From positions 744,001-808,000 of the forward strand of contig NZ_VUJV01000003.1 in the NCBI RefSeq assembly GCF_008373755.1: DNA of 64,000 nucleotides. The letters run 5' to 3'. Of the stretch, positions 8,768 through 17,173 are shown one piece after another. Each line of letters begins with the position of its first letter. Position 1 is the first letter of the stretch. The DNA is from Nocardioides humilatus. Lineage in GTDB: Bacteria; Actinomycetota; Actinomycetes; Propionibacteriales; Nocardioidaceae. The position numbers and the translations under genes were made by a program. Below the pieces are notes generated by a model, which searched no databases, had not been told where the DNA came from, and worked only from the letters and a program-made list of their open reading frames with translations.

Positions 8768-9616
8768 ACGGTTCTCGATGTCCATGCGGAGCTGGCGCAG
8801 CAGGTCGACGACCCCCTCGGGGCCCTTCACCACGACGTCGGCGAGCGGGATGAGGGCGCTCTGCTCCTGCGAGGCCGAGCACACACGGAGCGTGGCCAGG
8901 CCCTGCCCGCCGAGGTCGGCGATCGCCTCGAAGGCCTCGAGGTCACCGAGGTCGTCGCCGGCGAAGAGGAAGCCGAGGGCGTCGAGATCGGCAGCCAGCT
9001 TCTCGACCACCATGCCCTTGTGGGAGCCCGGCGAGCGCACCTCGATCACGTTGCGACCCGGCTCGATGACCATGCCGTGCTCACCCGCGAGCGAGCGGAG
9101 CGGGGGCAGCAGCCGGTCGAAAGCCGCCTGCGGGTCGGGCAGGCGTCGCGTGTGGACGGCGACCGCGAGGCCCTTGTCCTCGACGTAGGCGTCGGAAGCG
9201 CCGGCCAGCCGCAGGGTGCGCGGCAGGTCGCGCTCGAAGGTCGCCAACCCGCGCGGCGGACGAGGCGCGACGATCCGACGGTGCCGCGAGGTCCAGTGCT
9301 CGTTGCCGTACTGCCCGTAGAGGTGGAGCTCCTTGCCCGCGAGCGCGATCGCGTCGCCGACCTCCTCGAGACCGCCGAGGTCGAGGGCTTGGCGTGCCGG
9401 ACGCCCGGTGATCACGGCGATCGCCCCGACGTGGGGAGCGAGCTCGACGAGCACCGCGGCGGCGTCCGGGTGGATGTGGGCCCGGTCGGGGTCGTCGACG
9501 ATCGGGGCCAAGGTGCCGTCGAAGTCGAGCCCGATGATGGTGCGCTCGGCTACGCGGACCAGGTCCGCGTAGCGATGCTCACCCTCCCGGGACGCGAATT
9601 GCACCCTTCCACCCAA
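8759..9616 (-). CDS. otsB: trehalose-6-phosphate phosphatase OtsB
   Basis: 285 residues of HAD-superfamily phosphatase. Motif I is IGLDFDGTLAPIVDDP (nucleophile Asp), motif II is IAVITGRPA, and motif IV is LFAGDDLGDLEAFEAI. The lid segment EDKGLAVAVHTRR with IEVRSPGSHKGMVV is typical of trehalose phosphatases. It releases trehalose from trehalose-6-phosphate in the cytoplasm; its partner otsA is 7 kb away on the other strand (15732). The ATG at 9614-9616 is used; GTG at the VRVAERTIIG position is an alternative that would remove 20 residues. The gene ends inside a long hairpin. Confidence 0.93.
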   Translation of the reverse strand: MGGRVQFASREGEHRYADLVRVAERTIIGLDFDGTLAPIVDDPDRAHIHPDAAAVLVELAPHVGAIAVITGRPARQALDLGGLEEVGDAIALAGKELHLYGQYGNEHWTSRHRRIVAPRPPRGLATFERDLPRTLRLAGASDAYVEDKGLAVAVHTRRLPDPQAAFDRLLPPLRSLAGEHGMVIEPGRNVIEVRSPGSHKGMVVEKLAADLDALGFLFAGDDLGDLEAFEAIADLGGQGLATLRVCSASQEQSALIPLADVVVKGPEGVVDLLRQLRMDIENRRT

Positions 9617-9639
9617 TCACGAATCTCTGCGTTGCTGGA

Positions 9640-9677
9640 GAGCGGGAAGGCGAATCGGGCGAGCGGGAAGGCGAATC
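9640..9677. repeat. 17-base tandem direct repeat
   Basis: GAGCGGGAAGGCGAATC occurs at 9640-9656 and again at 9661-9677 (period 21). The second copy covers the last bases of the LytR_C gene. It is probably a local duplication with no assigned function. Confidence 0.6.
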
Positions 9678-10287
9678 AGTCGATCGGGCCGGTGAGGATG
9701 AGCGTCAGGTTGGTCGTGCTCATCGCGGGGTCGGCCGGCACGAGCCGCTGGACGCCGAGGTCGAGCGCGAGCTTCTGCGCGGCGTCACGCATCCCTGCCG
9801 GGAAGTAGACGGTGGTCGCCGGGATCGTGCCGTACCAGTTGTCAGCGGCGACGGCCTGCCAGCCGATCTCGCCGACCTTGGTCAGCACCTCGCTGGCCAG
9901 GCCGCTGATCGTGGTGTTGTTGAAGACGACGACGCCGTAGTCGGCGCGCTCGACCGGCTCCTTGGTCTTCTTCGGCTCCTCGGGCGTCTCGCTCGTCGTG
10001 GGCTCGTCGGTCGCGGTCTCGTCGTCGTCGGACGGCGTCTGGGTCGGCGGCTCGCTCGTCTCGTCGGTCTCCTCACCGGAGGACGAGGAGGGATCCGAGG
10101 ACGACGAGGTGGGCGCGGAGGTGACCTCGCGCTCCTTCGGCTCGTCGTCACGGGTGCTGACGAAGGCGACCGCCGCGACGACGATGGCGACGATGCTCAG
10201 CCACACGACAGGAGTGGGGAGCACGGCGCCGCGCTGGTCACGGCGGCGGGAACGACTGGTCTGGTCGGGGGAAGGACGACCATTCAT
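9676..10287 (-). CDS. membrane-anchored LytR C-terminal-domain protein
   Basis: 203 residues. A short basic cytoplasmic start is followed by one helix (TPVVWLSIVAIVVAAVAFV) and a long low-complexity linker of Ser, Thr, Asp, Glu and Pro (about residues 48-112). The C-terminal LytR_C domain runs from ADYGVVVFNNTTISGLASEV to the end. LytR_C domains occur on cell-envelope proteins near wall-polymer ligases; here no LytR-CpsA-Psr catalytic domain is present. The DUF3263 gene ends 12 bases upstream, and this pairing is common in actinobacteria, so they form one transcription unit. Confidence 0.85.
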   Translation of the reverse strand: MNGRPSPDQTSRSRRRDQRGAVLPTPVVWLSIVAIVVAAVAFVSTRDDEPKEREVTSAPTSSSSDPSSSSGEETDETSEPPTQTPSDDDETATDEPTTSETPEEPKKTKEPVERADYGVVVFNNTTISGLASEVLTKVGEIGWQAVAADNWYGTIPATTVYFPAGMRDAAQKLALDLGVQRLVPADPAMSTTNLTLILTGPID

Positions 10288-10299
10288 GGGTAAGACCTT

Positions 10300-10602
10300 T
10301 CAGACCTCGAAGCCGAGGCGACGAGCAGAGCGCTGGCGCTGGCGCTGGGAGCGCAGTCGGCGCAGGCGACGGACGAGCAGCGGGTCGGAGGCGAGCGCCT
10401 CGGGACGGTCGATGAGGGCGTTGAGGACCTGGTAGTAGCGCGTGGAGCTCATGTCGAACTTCTCGCGGACAGCGGTCTCCTTGGCGCCGGCGTATTTCCA
10501 CCACTGGCGCTCGAACTCGAGGATCTCGCGGTCGCGGTCGCTGAGGTCGCCCGTGCCGAAGGCCGCGGCCGACTCGGCAGTGGTGCTCCGCTGCGGTTCC
10601 AT
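10300..10602 (-). CDS. DUF3263 family protein
   Basis: 100 residues. The core LSDRDREILEFERQWWKYAG then VREKFDMSSTRYYQVLNALI resembles a short helix-turn-helix of the sigma-region-4 type and is the hallmark of DUF3263. The C-terminal tail is very basic (RRLRRLRSQRQRQRSARR), which would suit nucleic-acid binding. Function is unknown, though the small HTH suggests a regulator of the LytR_C gene behind it. ATG 10600-10602 is preferred, with GGGGG 8 bases ahead; another ATG lies 6 bases upstream. Confidence 0.83.
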   Translation of the reverse strand: MEPQRSTTAESAAAFGTGDLSDRDREILEFERQWWKYAGAKETAVREKFDMSSTRYYQVLNALIDRPEALASDPLLVRRLRRLRSQRQRQRSARRLGFEV

Positions 10603-10643
10603 GCGCATGTCCCCCGGGCTGTTTCGACGATGATCCGACCCCC

Positions 10644-10673
10644 ACTGTAGACGGCGAATCACATCAATGTCAT
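10644..10673 (-). promoter_or_regulatory. predicted promoter of the DUF3263-LytR_C operon
   Basis: ATGACA (complement of 10668-10673) and TACAGT (complement of 10644-10649) are 18 bases apart on the minus strand, about 40 bases ahead of the start codon. Both hexamers are close to the housekeeping consensus. Confidence 0.5.
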
Positions 10674-10698
10674 TCGGACCGCCGACGTGTTGCAGGTG

Positions 10699-10711
10699 TG
10701 ATCAGTGATCA
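10699..10711. other. TGATCA-G-TGATCA palindrome
   Basis: A perfect 13-base odd palindrome that includes the stop codon of the NarL-type regulator and stands about 25 bases upstream of the DUF3263 promoter. It could be an operator or a small hairpin. No assigned function. Confidence 0.35.
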
Positions 10712-11356
10712 TCCTGAGGCGCGCAGGAAGCGGATGACGGCCAGCACTCGCCGGTGGGCGGCGTCGTCGTCAGGCGAGAGGTCGAGCTTGGCGAAGATCC
10801 GTTGGGTGTGTTTCTCGACCGCGCCGAGGGTGACGGTCATCGCTTCCGCGATCGCCGCGTTGGACCGCCCCTCCGCCATCAGCTCCATGACATCGCGCTC
10901 GCGGGGGGTGAGCCGCAGCAGCGGATCACGCCGCCGCGCCATCAGCTGGCGCACGACGACCGGGTCGAGCACGCTGCCGCCGGCGGCGACGGTCGCGACC
11001 GTCGTCAGGAAGTCCGCCACCTGGGTGACCCGGTCCTTGAGCAGGTAGCCGATCCCGGCCTCGCCCGTCGCGAGGAGATCGTCGGCGTAGGAGACCTCGA
11101 CGTACTGCGACAGCACGAGCAGGCGCGCGGCCGGCCACTGTCGCCGTACCTCGACGGCGGCACGGAGGCCTTCGTCGGTGTGCGTCGGCGGCATCCGCAC
11201 GTCCACCACCAGCAGATCGGGCCGCTCGGCGAGAGCAGCCTCCACGAAGGAGGGTCCGTCCCCGACCGCGGCGACGACGTCGTGCCCGGCCTCGGCGAGG
11301 AGCAGCTGGAGCCCCTCGCGCAACAGCACCGAGTCGTCGGCGAGCACGATCTTCAT
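10709..11356 (-). CDS. NarL/LuxR-family response regulator
   Basis: The receiver domain holds the acidic pair in IVLADDSVLL and the phospho-acceptor Asp52 in LLVVDVRMPP; the switch Lys is in YLLKDRV. A LuxR-type HTH follows (LTPRERDVMELMAEGRSNAAIA and LGAVEKHTQRIFAKL). It should be phosphorylated by the histidine kinase encoded just upstream (11395-12681) and act as a transcription factor. ATG 11354-11356 with GAGG 8 bases ahead is favoured over the GTG six bases upstream. A 14-base tandem duplication covers the start region. Confidence 0.93.
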   Translation of the reverse strand: MKIVLADDSVLLREGLQLLLAEAGHDVVAAVGDGPSFVEAALAERPDLLVVDVRMPPTHTDEGLRAAVEVRRQWPAARLLVLSQYVEVSYADDLLATGEAGIGYLLKDRVTQVADFLTTVATVAAGGSVLDPVVVRQLMARRRDPLLRLTPRERDVMELMAEGRSNAAIAEAMTVTLGAVEKHTQRIFAKLDLSPDDDAAHRRVLAVIRFLRASG

Positions 11357-11382
11357 CGACACAGCCTCATCGACACAGCCTC
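11355..11382. repeat. 14-base tandem duplication at the regulator start
   Basis: ATCGACACAGCCTC (plus strand) is present twice head to tail (11355-11368, 11369-11382). On the minus strand each copy carries GTGTCGATGA. The extra copy is out of frame by 14 and creates a mini frame ATG AGG CTG TGT CGA TGA whose stop overlaps the regulator ATG. Confidence 0.8.
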
Positions 11383-11394
11383 ACCCGTGCAGCT

Positions 11395-12681
11395 TCACGC
11401 AAGCGGGACCTCGGCGCGGACCCGGGTCGGCCCGCCGTCGGGCGAGGCGACCTCCAAGGTGCCCTCGACACCGGCGAGTCGCTCACGAAGACCGTCGAGG
11501 CCGCGCCCCGCGGCCACCCGCGCGCCGCCGCGGCCGTCGTCGTCGACGGTCACGACGAGCCGACCCTCCTCGACCCCGAGCCCGACATCGGCGCGGGTCG
11601 CGGCGCTGTGCTTGGCGATGTTGGTGAGTGCCTCGGCGACGACGAAGTAGGCCGCGGTCTCGGCCGCCTGCGGCAGCTCGGGTACGTCGACGGCGACCCG
11701 CACGGGGATCGACTGCCCCGCGGCCATCTCCCGGACCGCCACGGCGAGGCCGCGGTCGACGAGCAGCGGCGGGGCGATGCCGCGGGAGAGAGCACGCAGC
11801 TCCTCGACGGTCTCCTGGGTCTGGGAGAGCGCAGCATCGATGGTCGCAGCGGCCAGCTCGGGGTCGTCGGCGAGCTGCATGCGGGCTCGACCCAGGTCCA
11901 TGCCGAGCCGGATCAGCCGTTGCTGGGGACCGTCGTGGATGTCGCGCTCGAGCCGACGCAGCGACTGCGCCTCGGCCCGGTGGGCGGAGTCGCGGCTCTC
12001 CTCCACCTGCACGACGCGTCCGACCAGCTCGGCGCGGCTGCAGAGCAGTACTCGACTCGTCGCGGCCTGCGCGCCGGCCGCGGCCCGCATCGCGAACGGC
12101 AAGGTGAACAGCGCGAAGAGGCCGATCCCGGTCTGCAGCAAGACGTCCGCCGATCGCGAGTCGCCCCACCCGATCAGCTGCGCGAGGGAGGTGTTGTCAG
12201 GGCCGCGCGGGATGAAGCGCTCCCAGAACCAGTAGGTGAGTCCGCCGAGCGTCGTCGACCACCAGGCGACCGCGAGCGAGAAGGCGAACGTGCCACTGAC
12301 GAGCGTCACGATCGACCACAGCACGTCGAGCCAGGACTGCACGTCGCGCAGCGGGGTCAGGACCTTGCGCACCCAGCCGTCGGTCGGCCGCGCCCGCAGG
12401 TAGGAGGAGGTCGGCAGGGGGCGATCGCTCACCCACCGCAGCCGCAGCCGCTCCACATGTGCGAAGCCGCGGGCGACGTAGGCGGTGGCGACGAGGACCA
12501 CCAGTCCGACCCCGGCCACCACGACCGTGCCGAGACCGAGCGCGACGCCGGTCACGGCGAGCGCGAACGCCGGCAGCGCGAGGACGAAGGCCGTCACGCT
12601 GTAGACGCTGTCGAGCAGCACCCGGCGGGGGAAGGTCGGACGAGCCACGTCAACCACGGGCATCAGCATCGTCTGTGTCAT
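11395..12681 (-). CDS. NarL-type sensor histidine kinase
   Basis: 428 residues. Hydrophobic segments fill the first half (SVTAFVLALPAFALAVTGVAL, VVVAGVGLVVLVATAYVA, IVTLVSGTFAFSLAVAWW and GLFALFTLPFAM). HisKA_3 follows: LERDIHDGPQQRLIRLGMDL has the phospho-accepting His. The HATPase_c domain shows AEALTNIAKHS and DDDGRGGARVAAGRGLDGL. It reads an envelope or membrane signal and phosphorylates the response regulator downstream (gap about 38 bases). The N-terminal membrane part resembles the actinobacterial DUF-type sensors that pair with NarL regulators; the ligand is unknown. Confidence 0.92.
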   Translation of the reverse strand: MTQTMLMPVVDVARPTFPRRVLLDSVYSVTAFVLALPAFALAVTGVALGLGTVVVAGVGLVVLVATAYVARGFAHVERLRLRWVSDRPLPTSSYLRARPTDGWVRKVLTPLRDVQSWLDVLWSIVTLVSGTFAFSLAVAWWSTTLGGLTYWFWERFIPRGPDNTSLAQLIGWGDSRSADVLLQTGIGLFALFTLPFAMRAAAGAQAATSRVLLCSRAELVGRVVQVEESRDSAHRAEAQSLRRLERDIHDGPQQRLIRLGMDLGRARMQLADDPELAAATIDAALSQTQETVEELRALSRGIAPPLLVDRGLAVAVREMAAGQSIPVRVAVDVPELPQAAETAAYFVVAEALTNIAKHSAATRADVGLGVEEGRLVVTVDDDGRGGARVAAGRGLDGLRERLAGVEGTLEVASPDGGPTRVRAEVPLA

Positions 12682-12801
12682 GGATCCAACGCTAGGAAGG
12701 GGGCCGGCGTGCCACTATCCGGCTAGCCCGACAGTTCGGGGACCAGCGCGCCAGTACCTTGTCCCCGGGGAGGACAGCAAGCTGCAGCGGAAAGGTGTCC
12801 C

Positions 12802-15690
12802 ATGGCAGGGCCACTCGGTCGGATCACGCGTCACACCCAGAACCTCCTCGAGGTCGCCCGCTACGGCGGCCTGCGCACCGGCGAGCTCCCCTCGGAGTTC
12901 GAGATCGCCGACCGCGGGGTGCACCACCGGCTGCGCCGCTACGTCACCGATCTCCCCGCCGACGCCCCCGCGATCGTGCTCGTGCCACCGCTGATGGTGA
13001 GCTCCGAGGTCTTCGACGTCTCGCCCCAGGCCAGCGCGGTCCGCACCCTCGCGGCCGGTGGCGTGCAGCCGTGGGTCGTCGACTTCGGCTCCCCCGAGCA
13101 CGAGCCCGGCGGCCTGGACCGCACGATCGAGGACCACGTCCTCGCCGTCGACCAGGCGGTCGACTTCGTCCGCAAGGAGACCGGGCGCCCGGTCCACCTC
13201 GCGGGCTACTCGCAGGGCGGCATGTTTTGCTACCAGGTCGCGGCCTACCGGCGCAGCAAGGACATCGCCAGCATCACCGTCTACGGCTCGCCGGTCGACA
13301 TGCACGGCAGCACCCCGTTCAAGGTCCCCGCGCCGGTGGCGCAGACGGGCGCCCGACTTCTCAGCGGTACGGCGAACCGCTACTCGCTCCCCGGCTGGAT
13401 GACCCGCACCGGCTTCCGCGCGCTCGACCCGATCGGTGCCGTGACCGGGCAGATCTCGTTCCTGTGGGCGCTCCACGACCGCGAGGCCCTGCTGCCGCGC
13501 GAGGGCCAGCGCCAGTTCCTCATGCGCGATGGCTGGGTGGCGTTCCCGGGCCCCTCGCTCGCCTACGTGCTCGAGCAGTTCGTCCTGCACAACCGGATGC
13601 TGTCCGGCGGGTTCTCCGTCGCCGGTCGGGCGGTGTCGCTGGCCGACATCGACGTGCCGGTCCTGACCATCGTCGGCGAGGTCGACGAGATCGCACCCGC
13701 CGCCACCGTCCGCGCGATCCGTCAGGCGGCGCCGCGGGCCGAGGTCTACGAGCTCAGCATGCGCGCGGGCCACTTCGGCCTGGTGGTCGGGTCGGCCGCC
13801 ATCGCCCGCACCTGGCCGGCGACCGCGGCGTGGGTCAAGTGGCGCGAAGGCCAAGGCGAGCTCCCCGAGGAGGCCGTCGCCGTACCCGAGACCGAAGCGT
13901 CCCCCGCACCGCGCGAGCGGCTCGAGCACAACCTGGAGCTGGCCGGCAGCATCGCCGAGCTGACCGCACGCCGGATCGCCGAGGAGGCGGCCCACCCGGT
14001 CCGCCGGATCCAGCGCCTCTTCACGCCCGCGGCCCAGATCCCCCGCGTGGCGCGCGCCGTCGGCCTGCGCGGCAGCACCCACGAGTCATTGGCCACGGTG
14101 TTCGACCGCCGGGCCGCGCACGCGTCGGAGACCGTCGGCTTCCTCTTCGAGGGCCTCGTCTACGACTACGGCGTCATCAACGACCGCGTCGACCGGATCG
14201 TCCGCGGCCTGATCATCGACGGCGTCGAGCCGGGCGACCGGGTCGGAGTGCTCATGGCGACCCGACCCACGGCGCTCGCGCTGATCGTCGCCCTCAACCG
14301 CATCGGCGCGGTCGCCGTACTGCTGCGGCCCGACGGCGACTCCGCCCGCGAGGCCGCGCTCGGCGAGGTCAGCCGGGTCTACACCGACCCGGCCCACGAG
14401 GCGCTCCGGCCCGCCGGCATCCCCGGCAAGGCCTTCATCCTGCGCGGCGGCGCGGAGTCGGCCGACGGGGTCAACGACCTCGAGGTCAAGGAGCAGGACG
14501 CACCGCCGCTGCCGAAGTGGTACCGCCGCAACCCCGGCCGCGCCGACGACCTCGCCTTCGTCTTCTTCACCGGTCACCGCGCGCGCACCCGGATGGTGCG
14601 GGTGACCAACGGCCGCTGGGCGCTCACCGCCTACGGCACGGCGTCCTCCGCCCAGCTCTCCGACCGCGACACCTTGTTCTCGGTGAGCCCGTTGCACCAC
14701 CCCGCCGGTCTGCTCACCGCGATCGGCGGCGCGATCGTCGGCGGATCGCGGATCGCGATGCTCAGCGACCTCGAGCCGGAGACCTTCTGGGCCGAGGCGC
14801 GGAGGTACGGCGTCACGGCGGTCTCCTACACGTGGACCCAGCTCAACGCACTCGTGGAGGCCGCACCCAACCCGGCCGAGCGCGACCACACCATCCGGCT
14901 GTTCTTCGGCTCCGGCCTCCCGCGCGGTCTCTGGCGTCGGGTCACCGAGCGGTTCGCCCCGGCCGGCGTCCTGGAGATGTGGGGCTCCAGCGAGATCGGC
15001 GCGATCATGGGCAACGTCTCCGGCACCAAGATCGGTGCCGTGGGCCGCCCGCTCCCCGGCTCGGCCAAGATCCGCCTCGCGCGTTTCGACCTGGAGACCG
15101 GCGAGATCGCCCGCGACGCCTCGGGCTTCGCGATCCCCGCCGCGGCCGGCGAGCTCGGCCTGCTCATGGCCAGCGACAAGGCCACGGTCCGCGACCTCGA
15201 CGCGCAGACCGACGTGTTCGCGCCAGGCGACAGCTGGCACGCGACTGCCAGCCTGTTCCGTCGCGACGCCGACGGCGACTACTGGCTGGAGGGGGTCGTG
15301 GAGGAGATCATCCAGACCGTGGCCGGCCCCGTGCTGCCCGCACCGGTCGGCGCGGTCTTCGAGGAGCTGCCCAACGTCACCTCGGCCGTCGCCTATCCGC
15401 TCACCGACGCGAGCGGCACCGACGTGGTCGTCGTGGCGCTCTCGGCGCGCAAAGACGTCGGAGCCGCGGCGCTGACCGCCGCCGCCTGGCGGCTCCCCGC
15501 ACAGACCCGGCCCGCGATCGTCCACCTCGTCGACGAGATGCCGCTGTCGAGCGCCGGCCGACCCGCCGGCACGGTGATCCGCTCGGCCGGTGTCACCGGA
15601 CCGGCCTGGCGTTACGACCCGAAGCGTGACGAGTACCGACCGATGACGAAGGCGGCGCTCGCGAAGCTGGCGGCGACTCCCCCGGCGTAG
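12802..15690 (+). CDS. PhaC-like alpha/beta hydrolase fused to an AMP-binding (ANL) domain
   Basis: 962 residues in two parts. The N-terminal half (about 1-370) is an alpha/beta hydrolase of the PHA-synthase type with nucleophile elbow HLAGYSQGGMFCYQ and a late His in SMRAGHFGLVVGS. The C-terminal half (about 430-950) has the ANL-enzyme layout: FEGLVYDYGVINDRVDRIV, VGVLMATRP, a WGSSEIGAIMG segment in place of YGxTE, and PGDSWHATASLFRRDADGDY in place of the late Gly-Asp motif. The usual Ser/Thr/Gly-rich P-loop is replaced by FFTGHRARTRMVRV, so adenylate formation is doubtful. It may process or bind acyl chains. It leads an apparent operon with otsA and a second hydrolase. Confidence 0.78.
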   Translation: MAGPLGRITRHTQNLLEVARYGGLRTGELPSEFEIADRGVHHRLRRYVTDLPADAPAIVLVPPLMVSSEVFDVSPQASAVRTLAAGGVQPWVVDFGSPEHEPGGLDRTIEDHVLAVDQAVDFVRKETGRPVHLAGYSQGGMFCYQVAAYRRSKDIASITVYGSPVDMHGSTPFKVPAPVAQTGARLLSGTANRYSLPGWMTRTGFRALDPIGAVTGQISFLWALHDREALLPREGQRQFLMRDGWVAFPGPSLAYVLEQFVLHNRMLSGGFSVAGRAVSLADIDVPVLTIVGEVDEIAPAATVRAIRQAAPRAEVYELSMRAGHFGLVVGSAAIARTWPATAAWVKWREGQGELPEEAVAVPETEASPAPRERLEHNLELAGSIAELTARRIAEEAAHPVRRIQRLFTPAAQIPRVARAVGLRGSTHESLATVFDRRAAHASETVGFLFEGLVYDYGVINDRVDRIVRGLIIDGVEPGDRVGVLMATRPTALALIVALNRIGAVAVLLRPDGDSAREAALGEVSRVYTDPAHEALRPAGIPGKAFILRGGAESADGVNDLEVKEQDAPPLPKWYRRNPGRADDLAFVFFTGHRARTRMVRVTNGRWALTAYGTASSAQLSDRDTLFSVSPLHHPAGLLTAIGGAIVGGSRIAMLSDLEPETFWAEARRYGVTAVSYTWTQLNALVEAAPNPAERDHTIRLFFGSGLPRGLWRRVTERFAPAGVLEMWGSSEIGAIMGNVSGTKIGAVGRPLPGSAKIRLARFDLETGEIARDASGFAIPAAAGELGLLMASDKATVRDLDAQTDVFAPGDSWHATASLFRRDADGDYWLEGVVEEIIQTVAGPVLPAPVGAVFEELPNVTSAVAYPLTDASGTDVVVVALSARKDVGAAALTAAAWRLPAQTRPAIVHLVDEMPLSSAGRPAGTVIRSAGVTGPAWRYDPKRDEYRPMTKAALAKLAATPPA

Positions 15691-15731
15691 CGAGCGAGGC
15701 GGCTGCACCCGGGCGTACTAGGGTCGAGGGC

Positions 15732-17159
15732 GTGGCCCACGACCTCGTGATCGTTGCCAACCGGCTCCCGGTGGACCGGGTCACCCTGCCCTCGGGCAGG
15801 ACGGTCTGGCGCAAGTCCCCCGGCGGGCTCGTCGCCGCGATCGAACCCGTCATGCGCACGCACGGCGGCGGCGTCTGGATCGGGTGGGCCGGTGGCACCG
15901 GCCAGAAGCTCAAGCCGTTCCAGGACGAGGGCCTCTCGCTGGTGCCGATGGCGATGTCGCAGGACGAGATCGCCGGCCACTACGAGGGCTTCTCCAACGC
16001 CACCCTGTGGCCGCTCTACCACGACGTCGTCGCCAAGCCGGAGTTCCACCGGGAGTGGTGGGACGAGTACGTCCAGGTCAACCAGCGCTTCGCCGAGAAG
16101 GCCGCCGAGATGGCAGCTCGGAAGGGCACGGTCTGGGTCCACGACTACCAGCTCCAGCTGGTGCCGCAGATGTTGCGCGAGCTGCGACCCGACCTGCGCA
16201 TCGGCTTCTACCTGCACATCCCCTTCCCGCCGGCCGAGCTCTTCCAGCAGCTGCCGTGGCGCCGCCAGATCCTCGAGGGGCTGCTCGGGGCCGACCTGAT
16301 CGGCTTCCAGCTGCCCGAGGCCGCGGGCAACTTCGTGCGCCTGGTGCGCCAGCGGGTGGGGCACAAGACCCACCGCGACCTCGTCTACCTGCCCGACGGC
16401 CGCACCGTCCGCGCCGCCGCCTTCCCGATCTCGATCGACTCCGCCGGGTTCGAGGAGCTCGCCCGGTCCGAGCACGTCGTCGAACGCGCCAAGGAGCTGC
16501 GCGAGGCGCTGGGCAACCCGCGCCGGATCTTCCTCGGCATCGACCGGCTCGACTACACCAAGGGCATCTACGCGCGACTGCGCGCCTTCAGCGAACTGAT
16601 GCGCGACGGCCACCTCGACGTCGAGGACGCCGTCTTCGTGCAGGTCGCCGTACCTTCGCGCGAGCAGGTCGAGCAGTACCGCCTGCTCCGCGACGACATC
16701 GAGCGGCTGGTCGGCCGCATCAACGGCGACCTCGGCCGGATCGGGCGACCGGCGATCAGCTACCTCCACACCTCCTTCCCCCGTGATGAGATGGCCGCGC
16801 TCTACCGCGCCGCCGACGTCATGGTCGTCACCCCCTACCGCGACGGCATGAACCTGGTCGCCAAGGAGTACGTCGCCTGCCGGGTCGAGGACGACGGCGC
16901 CCTCGTCCTCTCGGAGTTCGCCGGCGCGGCCGACGAGCTCAAGCAGGCCTGGCTGGTCAACCCCTACGACATCAACGGGATGAAGGCCGCGCTGCTCGAG
17001 GCCTTCGCGGCCGAGCCGAAGGAGCTCGCGCGCCGGATGCGGGCCATGCGCAAGACCATCAGCCAGCACGACGTGCGGGCGTGGGCGGCCAGCTTCATGA
17101 CCGAGCTCGAGGACGTCGTACCGCACACCAAGCACCCGCGGCCGCTTCGCCGAACCTGA
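15732..17159 (+). CDS. otsA: trehalose-6-phosphate synthase OtsA
   Basis: 475 residues of a GT-B glycosyltransferase family 20 enzyme. Marks are [66 protein letters not shown] and [17 protein letters not shown]. It transfers glucose from a nucleotide donor to glucose-6-phosphate; OtsB (8759-9616) finishes the pathway. The GTG at 15732 begins [16 protein letters not shown]. It lies 41 bases behind the fusion gene and 14 bases ahead of the next hydrolase, so the three are probably co-transcribed. Trehalose protects against osmotic and desiccation stress. Confidence 0.96.
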   Translation: MAHDLVIVANRLPVDRVTLPSGRTVWRKSPGGLVAAIEPVMRTHGGGVWIGWAGGTGQKLKPFQDEGLSLVPMAMSQDEIAGHYEGFSNATLWPLYHDVVAKPEFHREWWDEYVQVNQRFAEKAAEMAARKGTVWVHDYQLQLVPQMLRELRPDLRIGFYLHIPFPPAELFQQLPWRRQILEGLLGADLIGFQLPEAAGNFVRLVRQRVGHKTHRDLVYLPDGRTVRAAAFPISIDSAGFEELARSEHVVERAKELREALGNPRRIFLGIDRLDYTKGIYARLRAFSELMRDGHLDVEDAVFVQVAVPSREQVEQYRLLRDDIERLVGRINGDLGRIGRPAISYLHTSFPRDEMAALYRAADVMVVTPYRDGMNLVAKEYVACRVEDDGALVLSEFAGAADELKQAWLVNPYDINGMKAALLEAFAAEPKELARRMRAMRKTISQHDVRAWAASFMTELEDVVPHTKHPRPLRRT

Positions 17160-17173
17160 GGTAATTTTCGCCC

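Noticed and set aside
8419-8853. Plus-strand frame over the SAM leader and otsB end
   Set aside because: It crosses the riboswitch and the otsB 3' end, has no domain and no good ribosome site.
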